From assembly GCA_032718475.1 (NCBI GenBank), contig JAUCBJ010004865.1, positions 1-30,754 of the forward strand: a stretch of 30,754 bases of DNA, given 5' to 3'. This stretch comes from Nemertoderma westbladi (taxonomy: Eukaryota; Xenacoelomorpha; Nemertodermatida; Nemertodermatidae). Below, one piece after another: positions 1-9,126 of this stretch (position 1 is the first letter of the stretch; every line of letters starts with the position of its first letter). The notes under the pieces are model-generated. The model did no database searches. It had not been told where the DNA came from and worked only from the letters and a program-made list of their open reading frames with translations. Position numbers and translations under genes: made by a program.

Positions 1-23
1 AATTAATAGGACTGATGCTATAA

Positions 24-353
24 TGGATATTAAGGGCGTGTGAACGATTGACCGTAACAGAACGACATAAGCATGTTGTGCATAAACTCATTATTGTCGA
101 CCATATGGTTCACGGGTATGGTAATTTGTCGGCCACAGGCGCCAACTACGGGGTAACAAATACTGTGAGTGGGGTTCCTAGTAAAACGTTGGATATTAAG
201 GGCGTGTGAACGATTGACCGTAACAGAACGACATAAGCATGTTGTGCATAAACTCATTATTGTCGACCATATGGTTCACGGGTATGGTAATTTGTCGGCC
301 ACAGGCGCCAACTACGGGGTAACAAATACTGTGAGTGGGGTTCCTAGTAAAAC
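24..353. repeat. 164-bp direct tandem duplication
   Basis: Positions 24-187 and 190-353 read as the same 164 bases with a 2-base spacer, a period of 166. The unit contains the last coding part of the HECT ORF, with the catalytic-cysteine region, and its stop. I see no mismatch between the copies, so the duplication is very recent, gene-converted, or an assembly artefact. Confidence 0.93.
30..189 (-). pseudogene. Duplicated 3' end of the HECT ORF
   Basis: This is the second copy of the HECT C-terminus, created by the tandem duplication. It encodes the same last ~50 residues, including the catalytic-cysteine stretch and the stop. It lies downstream of the complete gene's stop codon, so it should not be translated from the upstream start. 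Confidence 0.85.
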
Positions 354-2340
354 AATCATGATCAAATAAGACGGTGATTATAAACCTTTCATTATTCATT
401 GGTTTGTGCTTTTGTCCAGTCAACCATTTTAATATTCCAGCGGGACTCATATCTACTTTGGAAACTTCACAACCTTTATTTTTAGGAAGGTCATCGTCGG
501 TATTCTCAGAAATCTCATAAGCAATCGCTTCTTCATAATTGCGAATTATCGAACCCTCATCTTCTATTTTCATGATAAAATCCTGGAAATTATCAACAAC
601 AGTTTCTTCGAGGTTTCTTCTTGAACTACCCTCTTCAGAGAACATAGGTTTGAGGAGTGACACAATGTAATTTGCAGTTATCATATTCTCCAAATTCGAG
701 CTTAAAACAAATATAGGTTTACAAATCTCCCGATGACTTTCTATGACGGCTTTGAAGTCATAGCAATTAAGACCAATTGCGAATTCATTAAGATATAGCT
801 TTCTCCTATTTAATAAATTTATTGCCAATGTACGAGTTATATCAGTTATTCGATCATTGTTAATAATACCAGTATATCCCTGTTCTACAATAAGTTCGAC
901 ATTGGCGGCAGGATCAGTACCAACACTATGAAGCATCTCGCGATCACTATCTGTGAGGATTGTTGAAAAGTCATCATTTATTAAGTCAAGAGAATCTGCA
1001 TACAACATATTGTACACGTAATTATCTAGAAACTGCGGGGGTGGACCACCTTGTGCTAAACTGGTTGCAACAATTTGTCCGCAGGCACGGAAATAACCGT
1101 TCTGTACATTTAACATTGAATCCAGAGGGGATCCATTCGGGAACATTGTGTTACCAATTTCTTCAACAGTATTGGTTAGAAATTCTCTCGCCATAGCACC
1201 TGTATCTATTCCATCCTCGTCAATAAATTTAATTACGAGACGATATTGCGGTGAACTTTTCTTGCTCTCACGTGTCCATAATTTAAGAATTCTTCCCAAC
1301 GGAGCTCCACGTCGCACAGGTAAAAAGAATTGTGATGATCTATCGACTTTGTCTGACAGGAAGTCTATAAGTTCCGATGTAGTTGAAAAATGAGGCTCAC
1401 CATGGCTACCGGTATGGACTCCTGGAAAATTAATGTGTTCAACGTCTGTGATTGTGCCATTACCTTGAGTTGTAATTAATAGAGCATCTGAGCCAGTGTT
1501 AAAAAAATTGTCAACATTAAATTCATTCAAAACAGAACTAGCACATAAATCTTCTTCAATTTGAGTGTCTGTGAGGTCAATAATATCTTTCGAAACTTCA
1601 AATGTAGTGCCGACTTCTTTGTCAGTTGTAATGACAGGAACGTCTGCAGTTGACTGTTTAAGGCGTTTTAATGGAATCTCATCTTTACCATATGCCGCTG
1701 CATCATCCTCATCGCTGCACAAACACAAAAACAACACTATCCTTTTATAGTCTTTTCCGCAGCCTTTCTTATAGTCTTTAATGTTGAATGGGTTCATAGA
1801 TCCCGGGAGAAACTGAGCTTTTAAACCATTGTCATACACTAGACAGTATTCATCTTCTTCGATAAATATATCAGGATAATACGAATGCCATTTTTCTTTC
1901 GCCTTAATTAATATTTCGTCGTATGAATCTTTTGTGTTGAGTCGAAGTGCAATTCGTTTTCCACGTTTTGGTTTCATCTTTGCCTCTGAAGGCAACCAGT
2001 TCATTAATCCCAAAGTAATAATCACATCTAGATCGTCACTTTCCTTACTCGCAGCCAATGCCGTCTTCGACCTCCACTCCTTTGATTTGCTCAGACGATA
2101 ATCAAAAAACGAGGGCAATCTTTTGCTGGCGCCGAGTGTGTCTGTGTCAGGCAAACTCATCGAAGTTGACGTCCTTGCTGCAGATACACTAATTATTCCT
2201 TTATTTGGGGAGCTAGGCCTTTCCAATGTTTTATGAACTGCAATTTCTGTAATCTTATTACCACAATGAGTGCAAAATTGGCCAGCATATTTGCCAATAT
2301 CGAATGAACAATGGGGACAAAACATATTGTTTAATAACAT
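196..2340 (-). CDS. Zinc-ribbon HECT-domain E3 ubiquitin ligase (G2E3-like)
   Basis: A HECT E3 ligase takes ubiquitin onto a C-lobe cysteine and passes it to a substrate lysine. The frame is open from 2451 (751 codons), but the first ~37 residues look like translated leader. Met38 (2340) or Met43 (2325) just precedes a zinc ribbon (CPHC, then CTHC; C45-C63), so I start at 2340. In 751-codon numbering, about 140-245 is a globular region often found in invertebrate HECT proteins, and 250-390 is acidic and low in complexity. The HECT domain spans about 402-745, with the N-lobe signature IDEDGIDTGAMAREFL and the likely catalytic Cys717 in VVGACGRQI. The whole domain is in one exon with no intron seen, which suggests a retrocopy, an intron-poor family or TE-carried cargo. 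No neighbour indicates a substrate. Confidence 0.82.
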   Translation of the reverse strand: MLLNNMFCPHCSFDIGKYAGQFCTHCGNKITEIAVHKTLERPSSPNKGIISVSAARTSTSMSLPDTDTLGASKRLPSFFDYRLSKSKEWRSKTALAASKESDDLDVIITLGLMNWLPSEAKMKPKRGKRIALRLNTKDSYDEILIKAKEKWHSYYPDIFIEEDEYCLVYDNGLKAQFLPGSMNPFNIKDYKKGCGKDYKRIVLFLCLCSDEDDAAAYGKDEIPLKRLKQSTADVPVITTDKEVGTTFEVSKDIIDLTDTQIEEDLCASSVLNEFNVDNFFNTGSDALLITTQGNGTITDVEHINFPGVHTGSHGEPHFSTTSELIDFLSDKVDRSSQFFLPVRRGAPLGRILKLWTRESKKSSPQYRLVIKFIDEDGIDTGAMAREFLTNTVEEIGNTMFPNGSPLDSMLNVQNGYFRACGQIVATSLAQGGPPPQFLDNYVYNMLYADSLDLINDDFSTILTDSDREMLHSVGTDPAANVELIVEQGYTGIINNDRITDITRTLAINLLNRRKLYLNEFAIGLNCYDFKAVIESHREICKPIFVLSSNLENMITANYIVSLLKPMFSEEGSSRRNLEETVVDNFQDFIMKIEDEGSIIRNYEEAIAYEISENTDDDLPKNKGCEVSKVDMSPAGILKWLTGQKHKPMNNERFIITVLFDHDCFTRNPTHSICYPVVGACGRQITIPVNHMVDNNEFMHNMLMSFCYGQSFTRP

Positions 2341-2463
2341 ATAGTAATAAGCAAAAGTTGAATTAACAGCTACCGGTAAATGGATACGTACTAAAAAGCT
2401 GAAACACCTGGACAGCCAAAGCACAAATAATCCTGCGCCAGCTTGGTGCATAGCCCCGCCAGC

Positions 2464-2904
2464 AATTCAAAAATCGCTGGCTGCCCTGGCGCTGGCACAA
2501 CACATTCATTGACATCTCTGCGCTCAGCCCTTTCAGTACGGGTACCTTACATACAGTCTTACTCTGCGTAGCACATTTCTGTGCCAGCCAGCCTGCCCCC
2601 GAGGCAAGTTGAAATGCTGCGCTGAACGTGTTCGGCGTAGGCCTACCGGTACATGTAAAACTTTTCAATACTGCAATAGGGCCTGAAAACACCTACCAGT
2701 AATTTTAAGGCCGGAATCCTGGGGAATCATGTAGAAACATCTAGATTTATCAAGAATGAGGCAGAAAACAATGGCTGGCTATTTTTCTCTGCCTCAAAAG
2801 TGGCAGAAAATGTGGCAGAAAACAATGGCTCGCTATATTTCTGTATTTCAGAGTTTAATCGGAATCGTTCATAGTCTAGTCTAGTACCGGTACCAGTACA
2901 ACTC
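2464..2904. other. Spacer between HECT ORF and MULE A, no gene seen
   Basis: No recognisable protein or RNA. The word GCAGAAAACAATGGCT recurs imperfectly (about 2762-2836), and ACCGGTAC/TAGGCCTACCGG words occur near 2636-2650 and 2884-2896. Minus-strand ORFs here have no coding character. Confidence 0.6.
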
Positions 2905-2912
2905 AGTGTGTT
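2905..2912. repeat. Target-site duplication of MULE A, left (AGTGTGTT)
   Basis: The 8 bases AGTGTGTT abut the left terminus ACAAGCGGG. They are repeated exactly at 9119-9126, next to the right terminus. An 8-9 bp duplication is usual for Mutator-like elements. Confidence 0.88.
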
Positions 2913-3322
2913 ACAAGCGGGTCCCGGAAGGAACATTGACTGAATGATTCCGTGGAGGGAAATTTAAATGTAATAGTTGACTACTATCGCCAGTTGAGTT
3001 GACACTAACACATTTAGGCAGTTAGGTATTTGTATTATAACAATAAATGTATTTCAGTGTTATTGTCATCGACAACTTTTAATATTGAATGGAAGACTCA
3101 TCCACATCCTGTAGTATTTGTGACAAATTATTTTCATGTGTCGGTAATTTAAACAAACATCGTAAAACTGTTCACGATCAAGAAGTTGTTACCGTTAGAG
3201 GTCGTAAGAGGAAATGCGAAGGAAGCGAAGATGACTCGTCGCCATCGGCAGTAATAGACTGCATGGTGTGTGGTACCACGTTCACCAAGAAGAGTAACTT
3301 ATATGTACAGTACATCAACGAA
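2913..3322 (+). repeat. MULE A left inverted arm
   Basis: Matches the reverse complement of 8714-9118 with a few substitutions and small indels. The arm includes the start of the transposase gene (C2H2 finger), so the N-terminal coding segment exists twice, in opposite orientations. Confidence 0.9.
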
Positions 3323-3926
3323 ATAAACATGGAGACAATAGCCATATATAAATTATTCCACCTGATGCTAAGAAATTAACGTTTAACGGCAAGGAAGATT
3401 TTTTTAAATGGAAGTCTGATGAAGAAGCCAAAACGAACTAGCGTTACGTTGCGAGAACTGGTCCAAAAGTTTTCAGTGAAACCGAAATACGATATTTCGT
3501 CTGCTATAGAAGCGGATATTATGAGAGTAATGGGAGTTTAAAAAAGGAACTGAAGATTCAGGGATCTGTAAAAATTAATTCTGTGTGCCCTTCTGGTCAT
3601 ACAGCCAAGTTTTATAAATCAGGTGTTGTTGAGGTAATGTTTCGCCCAAATCACGCTGGGCATGAAGACGATCTTTGTCACTTAAGGTTAACAACGGAGC
3701 AGAGGGTCGAGGTTGGTGGTAAACTATCTGCTGGTGTGTCTATGGGCGACGTATTAGATTCGATACGAACATCAGTAGACAATTCGTGAGTTTCTAGATT
3801 GCGCCTTATTAATCGGCAAGATATAAAAAACATTGCGTGTGATTTTGGACTGAAGAGTTCGTATGTATTTCATAGCAATGATGCCGAAAGCGTTGCTGCA
3901 TGGGTACAGATGATTGGGTGTCGTTA
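3089..3926 (+). pseudogene. MULE A transposase, N-terminal half (C2H2 finger), broken
   Basis: The protein would bind the element ends and lead into the transposase core. An intact reading of 96 codons begins at 3089 with a C2H2 finger (C8, C11, H24, H29) and a second CxxC (CMVCGTTF). A frame change near 3310-3345 follows. Frame 1 then runs to 3926 with family-like motifs KKLTFNGKEDFFKWK, YRSGYYESNG and a CPSGH block, broken by stops TAG (~3439) and TGA (3787). It ends around AAWVQM, where the DDE domain should begin. Not functional. Assignment to a metazoan MULE rests on motif recall and the SWIM-containing second half. Confidence 0.75.
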
Positions 3927-4135
3927 GTTCTAATGGACTTTTGTTCTAAACAGGTTACGTCAGTAGTTCTAATCGGGGGTGTCATTAGTTCTAATTGCAA
4001 ACGCCAGTAGTTCTAATTGAATAGTCACTTAGTTCTAAATCATGTGTCAGTTGTTCTAAAGTGGTTGCGTCAGTTGTTCTAAACAGGGGTGTCAATAGTT
4101 CTAATCAGGGATGTCATTAGTTCTAAAATTAAACT
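3921..4135. repeat. MULE B left subterminal array of TAGTTCTAA words
   Basis: About ten copies of a core (A/T)GTTCTAA(T/A), most preceded by GTCA, are spaced ~15-25 bp apart. The array is inverted relative to 6064-6279. Repeated subterminal words are typical transposase-binding sites; that role is inferred. Confidence 0.8.
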
Positions 4136-4338
4136 GAATGTGAATAAAGGTAATAATTTTGTATACTATTCATTGCACAAACTAACTAATACTGAGTACA
4201 GAATAATTACTGACTTAGAATACAGACACTAATTATTAAAATTATGAATTATTAAAATTCGAACATTTAAAACATTTAAAATTAGTATTAATTATTATTA
4301 TTAATCAGTTTAAGTTCGACAGTTAAAGTTTCAGTTTA
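4136..4338. other. AT-rich 3' flank of the MULE B gene
   Basis: Very AT-rich, including ATTATTATTATTAATCAG near 4290, and it lies just past the transposase stop. It probably contains the poly(A) signal and 3' UTR, but no single site can be picked out. Confidence 0.4.
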
Positions 4339-5949
4339 CTAATGATTACCAAGCAGGTGCTGAACATGGTCCAGATAAGCATAGACCATAGGACGCGGTA
4401 TAGGAGCACCTTGTGCCATCCAATAATCCAACTGAATTTTCAACTGGTTCTTGGCCTCAGAAATGTGTTGATCAATCGTTATGTCACGATCTCTTCGCTT
4501 ACGTGCCAAGACATTGCCATTGTCCAGATTTCTGGCACGTACGACGTACGAGTTGTGCCACAGCTGAGCTTGCTGAAGGAAGTCGCCGAGTTCAGGATGG
4601 CGATGAGAAAAACGATGTGGAAGAGAATTATGCCATCCCTCACCATGGTTCGTTGTACGTGGACCATCATTGTCCCAGCTGTTCCAGGTTTCGATAAACC
4701 CTAGTCGAAGCCAAAAATCGGCGAAGTACTGAGAAAATTTGTTCAACTGAATGTTAACCGCTACATTCGCAATAACAGGAACTTCGGCCAAAATATCGGC
4801 AGCAACAGGAAGTACTAGCTGCGACGGAATAAGACACAAGGAAACAAGTCGCCTCATCCAAATGCGAATGCGATCATCCTGTTGGCAGGGAATAGACAAT
4901 CCCAATTTATCCCTCATTTCATTGAGAGCTTTTGTGTAATGAAACACACAACCCTGAATGCTAACCTCTGGGAAAGCTGCATGAGCAGCGTTTATTGCAG
5001 CTTGCTCGAAGTCAAGGTGCCAGGTCTGAAATTGCAAGTCAGGCACTTGGCCACCTGCAACTGCAACTAACTTCTCACGAATGCGTTCGAATAGGAACCG
5101 ATAGGTATCCGTGTGCTTGTTGGGAAGTAAGGCATAAACCAATGGCATAGATTCAAGGCTATTATTTCTGTCAGAGAGAAACCCGTGAATTGTATATAAC
5201 TGTGCGAATGGAAATGGAACAATTGGCTGATATTTAAAATTGCCATCGAGGATAAGGTGTGGTGAAACCAGCAACCACATAATATCTGATACTGTAGACA
5301 AAATTATCACCATCGGATCCCCTGCTTGCTGCGGGGAATAACTAATTAGCCTCTCATTCTGCCAACCATCACCGGGATTCGAGAAACGTCCTCTATGAGT
5401 GAAGGTCAATGCAGCAGGAATTTCGAGAATGTTGTCAACCTTCGGTACACTCTTTCGCCTATGTCGTTGATATGATCTCTGAACTGATGAGAATGCAGGC
5501 AGCTTATCTTCAATTGCTTGTCGCTGGAATTCCGGTAGACCACCATAAGCAACTTGAATTTCAGCTAAGGAATCGTTATACGCAGTACGAGGCCGTTTTC
5601 CAGTTGTCTGTATAACTTGCCTCGTTTTCCTGTCGATTTCTTTAGCGACAGCAATTTCCTTATCAATACCTAAACAGTAATGTGGACGATTGGGATTGAC
5701 CGGATCAGTGACAATTCGTTCACCTTTAACAACAAGGCTCGGTGGTGGAGGCAATGTGTTGTCCACATCTCTCGCCTCCTTGCACAGCTTGCATTTATAG
5801 TAAATCGCATTCTCACTTTTAGCTCGAAACATAAACTCTAGAACCTTGCCGTTTTCGATAGGATAACAGATAAGTGGATTTTTCCCAGTTTTTGTTCTGC
5901 GCGTGTAGTCTGAAAAGGAACCGTAGTCTGCTGGTACTGCACCCGCCAT
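4339..5949 (-). CDS. MULE B transposase (MULE-type DDE), intact, 536 aa
   Basis: A transposase that would cut and join its element's ends in the nucleus. Residues 1-60 resemble a FLYWCH-like zinc module (IYYKCKLCKEA, later HYCLG). Residues 100-190 are basic and probably bind DNA. The catalytic domain shows D235 (LILDGNFKY), D313 (HLDFEQAAINA) followed by C334/H337 (CVFHY), and a candidate acid E437 (TTNHGEGWHNSL). These match the MULE pattern of D, D, C-x2-H, E. No stop or frameshift is seen, and the ATG at 5949 is the first Met of the frame. The length is normal for a FLYWCH-MULE protein. The gene fills most of the element, so the element may be autonomous. Catalytic roles are assigned by motif only. 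Confidence 0.85.
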   Translation of the reverse strand: MAGAVPADYGSFSDYTRRTKTGKNPLICYPIENGKVLEFMFRAKSENAIYYKCKLCKEARDVDNTLPPPPSLVVKGERIVTDPVNPNRPHYCLGIDKEIAVAKEIDRKTRQVIQTTGKRPRTAYNDSLAEIQVAYGGLPEFQRQAIEDKLPAFSSVQRSYQRHRRKSVPKVDNILEIPAALTFTHRGRFSNPGDGWQNERLISYSPQQAGDPMVIILSTVSDIMWLLVSPHLILDGNFKYQPIVPFPFAQLYTIHGFLSDRNNSLESMPLVYALLPNKHTDTYRFLFERIREKLVAVAGGQVPDLQFQTWHLDFEQAAINAAHAAFPEVSIQGCVFHYTKALNEMRDKLGLSIPCQQDDRIRIWMRRLVSLCLIPSQLVLPVAADILAEVPVIANVAVNIQLNKFSQYFADFWLRLGFIETWNSWDNDGPRTTNHGEGWHNSLPHRFSHRHPELGDFLQQAQLWHNSYVVRARNLDNGNVLARKRRDRDITIDQHISEAKNQLKIQLDYWMAQGAPIPRPMVYAYLDHVQHLLGNH

Positions 5950-6063
5950 ACTGCACTACAAAACAAAGTTTGGAAGTTAGGCCAACTCAAGAGTTAGAAA
6001 GTGCAGTGCAGATTAAGAGCACAATCAAAGACAATGCAGTACCGGTATTTTACTGTACTGCTT

Positions 6064-6279
6064 TGATTTTAAATTCCCCCCTCTACTGGTCTTTAGAACA
6101 ACTGACACCCCTATTAGAACTACTGACGCATGCGTTTAGAACAACTGACGCTTCAATTAGAATTTAAGTACTTTTGAATTTAGAACTAAAGTCCTTTAGA
6201 ACAAATGACATCCCCGATTAGAACTAATGACGTTTCCGGTTTAGAACTAAAGTCCATTAGAACTAAAGTCCTTTAGCAA
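6064..6279. repeat. MULE B right subterminal array of TTAGAACTA words
   Basis: About eight or nine TTAGAAC(A/T)A words in the orientation opposite to the left array. The outer part shares CCATTAGAACTAA with the left end, and the right end carries one extra ~12-bp step (AAAGTCCTTTAG). Confidence 0.8.
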
Positions 6280-6281
6280 TA

Positions 6282-7481
6282 ATGGGTGAACCGACTAAGA
6301 AATTGTGGTGCATTTGGCACATTGATAGAGCATGGAGAAAGGGGTTGTCCAAAATTGATGGCGATTCTTTACTTAAGAGCGAAGTTTACAAGACTTTAAG
6401 AGTGTTACTTGAAATAAAGGAGAAAGAAGAGTTTCATCGGTGCCTAACTGAGGTTGTGGATTCTTTAAAATCGGACAAAAATACTGTAAATTTTGGAAGA
6501 TACTTTGAAAACGAATATGCTCGTAGTTTTCACTACTGGGCTTATAGTTACCGATTAGGATTAAAGGTACATCACAACTTACACCTAGAAGCTTTACATC
6601 GAACAATAAAGCACGTGTTCTTGGAAGGACGGAAAGTGAAACGATTAGATAAGAGTATAGAGGTTCTTATGAAACTAATACGGTTTAAAGCTTTCGACCG
6701 TCTCGCTAAATTACACAAGGGAAAACGAACGCATCATCTGCTTGGTATAACGAAGAGACATCGTGCAAGTTTAAATTCAGACTTAAACGTTGTGGTTTGG
6801 AATTCTGGAGTAAATGGCTGGACTGTCCCCAGTCTTTCCGATAGTAATATCTGTTATTATGTTACTCGTAATTCTGTAGCGCACAAATATAATTCGTGCC
6901 CTTTGCGATGTGTACATTGCCGTATTTGTTGTCACACTTATGATTGCACTTGCTCGGATAATTCGCTGAGGCTCACTATATGCAAACATATTCACATCCT
7001 TTCTCGATTTTTACATTCTGACCGTCCCAGTAATCTTCTGAGTAATGCAGAGCTTCTTTCTGTTGCCGATGAGCAACCATGTGAAACTAATGCTAACAGT
7101 TCTAACCCTTTGGCTTCAGTTGAAGAGACCGAATTGATACCGTCAATCGATCTACAATTTTCAAATGAGGAGGTTGTACAAGCACCGGCAAGTGAGACAG
7201 ATATAATTTTGGAAGCGACTTCCTCAATTATTATTGAAGGTTCCAAACCTACAAATACAATTAAGGATAAAATCCGTGGCCACTTACTTTGTGTTTTAGG
7301 ACAACTAGAGGTAATTGAAGATACTGAAGTACTACAAGCCTTGCACACTAAAACGAAATTATTAACTCCATTCATTACAGCATTAACATCTAAGCCCCAG
7401 CTTCCAAAACCTACTAAATCACCCGCAAATAAAAAATCTTTATTACAACGACGACTATATACAACTAAAAAAAAGAAGTAA
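6282..7481 (+). pseudogene. MULE A transposase, C-terminal half (SWIM finger)
   Basis: An open frame of 399 codons, but only part of a gene. It starts inside the family motif KLWCIWHIDRAWRKGL, which normally follows the second catalytic aspartate, so the start Met is fortuitous. HLEALHRTIKHVF is near where the third catalytic acid is expected. At about residues 218-240 is a SWIM zinc finger (CTC, then CKH). The last ~150 residues are a low-complexity, lysine-rich tail. With 3089-3926 it would form one transposase, but the DDE core of roughly 100-150 residues is missing and MULE B lies at the break. This half has stayed open and may be younger than the frameshifts suggest. Confidence 0.75.
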
Positions 7482-8085
7482 AACATCAAGAAACTTATTC
7501 GGTGTTTCGAAACCATGCAACTTGGAAAGAAATTTCATTGCGCGATGCCTCGCCGGTTCCCAACGAACCAGTAATTCATCAAGACAGAACCCTGACCATG
7601 AATATACAAACACACCAGGAACGACGACCAACTCCGATCACCAATACTATTTTTAATTACTAAAATTGATTTGTTTATTCTTATTAATCTTTTGTTTAAT
7701 CGGAAAAAATAATTAAAAAAAATAAATTACTTTTCTTTTTCTGGGATTAGAACCCTTGACCTCAAGATTAAGTGACTAATATAAGTGACTAATCCCCCCC
7801 CCCCCCCCCCCCCCCTACTAATGTTTTTCAAATTCCAATCATATGCTACTAAAACTCTAAAACGTCTCAAAATTGACACCTTAGTATTTTGATAATCTCT
7901 CCGGCATAATATGGTGTAACAGCAAAAGACTTCCTCCTCAATTTTAAGCAAATATCTGGTTTTAGATACAGTGGAAAAACTGTACTACTGTAATTTTATA
8001 ATTGTTGTCGCTTTGGCCACGTATTTACCATATATTTGGTGAACATAAATTAGGAGTAGCAGTTGATCGTTAAAGATTACTTATA
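7482..8085. other. AT-rich tail of MULE A, no gene
   Basis: No coding sequence is supported. It holds a duplicated AAGTGACTAATAT word and a 22-bp C run, and several AATAAA-like words lie near 7660-7730. Confidence 0.5.
7794..7815 (+). repeat. Homopolymer run of 22 C
   Basis: Twenty-two consecutive C after AAGTGACTAAT. The true length is uncertain because homopolymers are error-prone. Confidence 0.9.
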
Positions 8086-8460
8086 TCCCATCCCATCCCA
8101 TCCCATCCCATCCCATCCCATCCCATCCCATCCCATCCCATCCCATCCCATCCCATCCCATCCCATCCCATCCCATCCCAACCCATCCCAACCCATCCCA
8201 TCCCAACCCATCCCACCCCAACCCAACCCAACCCAACCCATCCCAACCAAACCCATCCCAACCCACCCCACCCCATCCCAACCCAACCCATCCCAACCCA
8301 TCACATCCCATCTCATCCCATCCCATCCTAACCCATCCCAACCCAACCCATCCCAACCCATCCCATCCCAACCCACCCCATCCCACCCCATCCCATCCCA
8401 TTCCAACCCATCCCAACCCATCCCAACCCAACCCACCCCATCCCATCCCATCCCATCCCA
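8086..8460 (+). repeat. CCCAT pentanucleotide satellite with CCAAC variants
   Basis: About 75 five-base units. Some 19 perfect TCCCA units (8086-8180) are followed by mixed TCCCA, ACCCA and CCCCA units and a few point variants. Neither strand of the repeat has a stop in any frame, which explains several long but meaningless ORFs here. Confidence 0.95.
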
Positions 8461-8713
8461 TCAATAAATGCGCTATATATATTATGAGCACTATATGTTA
8501 ATATTAATATTTATTATTTAACGCCATGTTTCCATGCGAAAGTTCTAGAATATAATTCTATAACCAAGATACATGGGCCCGCAATATCATCACTATCCTA
8601 CGACGGACGTACAGATAGGAAGACCGGAAGACTAATTGACGGATACACCGTATTGGCGTTCGCCGACTTTGATGAAGAAGACCTCAAGCAACTAATCAAC
8701 CCTGACGGTTACG
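8461..8713. other. MULE A interior between satellite and right arm
   Basis: No gene is supported. A plus-strand frame stays open for about 50 codons to a TGA at ~8722 (contains TGRLIDGYTVLAFADFDEED), of unknown origin. Confidence 0.35.
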
Positions 8714-8941
8714 TTCGTTGATGTACATATAAGTTACTCTTCTTGGTGAACGTGGTACCACACACCATGGACCATGACCTGCCGATGGCGACGAGTCATC
8801 TTCGCTTCCTTCGCATTTCCTCTTACGACCTCTAACGGTAACAACTTCTTGATCGTGAACAGTTTTACGATGTTTGTTTAAATTACCGACACATAAAAAT
8901 AATTTGTCACAAATACTACAGGATGTGGATGAGTCTTCCAT
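8696..8941 (-). pseudogene. Inverted copy of the MULE A transposase N-terminus
   Basis: The right arm carries the same C2H2-finger start as 3089-3379. The finger ligands are kept, but SCVG reads LCVG. The reading leaves the family sequence after ~54 codons and ends in unrelated residues. It exists because the inverted arm covers the start of the gene. Confidence 0.85.
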
Positions 8942-9118
8942 TCAATATTAAAAGTTGTCGATGACAATAACACTGAAATACATTTATTGTTATAATACAA
9001 ATACCTAACTGCCTAAATGTGTTAGTGTCTAACTCAACTGGCGATAGTAGTCAACTATTACATTTAAATTTCCCTCCATGGAATCATTCAGTCAATGTTC
9101 CTTCCGGGACCCGCTTGT
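8714..9118 (-). repeat. MULE A right inverted arm
   Basis: Reverse complement of 2913-3322 with small differences. It ends GGGACCCGCTTGT at the 8-bp duplication. Confidence 0.9.
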
Positions 9119-9126
9119 AGTGTGTT
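9119..9126. repeat. Target-site duplication of MULE A, right (AGTGTGTT)
   Basis: An exact copy of 2905-2912, directly next to the right terminus. Confidence 0.88.

Larger units (their letters stand above)
3921..6279. mobile_element. MULE B nested in MULE A
   Basis: About 2.36 kb with one intact transposase gene (minus strand) between two inverted arrays of TAGTTCTAA/TTAGAACTA words. The ends are approximate. Possible target copies are GATTGGGTG (3912-3920) and TAATGGGTG (6280-6288), matching 7 of 9, so either the copies have diverged or my boundaries are off by a few bases. Its intact gene and its position inside MULE A make it the younger of the two. Confidence 0.68.
2913..9118. mobile_element. 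MULE A: Mutator-like DNA transposon, decayed
   Basis: A 6206-bp element starts ACAAGCGGGTCCCGG and ends with the reverse complement, flanked by a perfect 8-bp duplication. The inverted arms are about 405-410 bp. Inside, on the plus strand, are two blocks of a degenerate MULE transposase (3089-3926 and 6282-7481), interrupted by a second MULE, then an AT-rich tail with a C homopolymer and a CCCAT satellite. In-frame stops and the missing DDE core mean it cannot encode its own transposase. The intact ends might still be recognised in trans. Confidence 0.85.

Noticed and set aside
3809-4000. 63-aa minus-strand ORF
   Set aside because: It spans the MULE A/B junction and the TAGTTCTAA array, with no coding features.
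3921-4135. CRISPR-like array at the TAGTTCTAA repeats
   Set aside because: Short degenerate words with irregular spacing in a eukaryotic transposon end, with inverted partners; no CRISPR features.
7735-7775. Possible tRNA T-arm (GGGTTCTAATCCC on the minus strand)
   Set aside because: A B-box-like word only; no A box at the right distance and no cloverleaf.
8063-8491. Several long Pro/Ser or Gly/Trp/Met ORFs
   Set aside because: Artefacts of the CCCAT satellite, whose five-base unit contains no stop in any frame.
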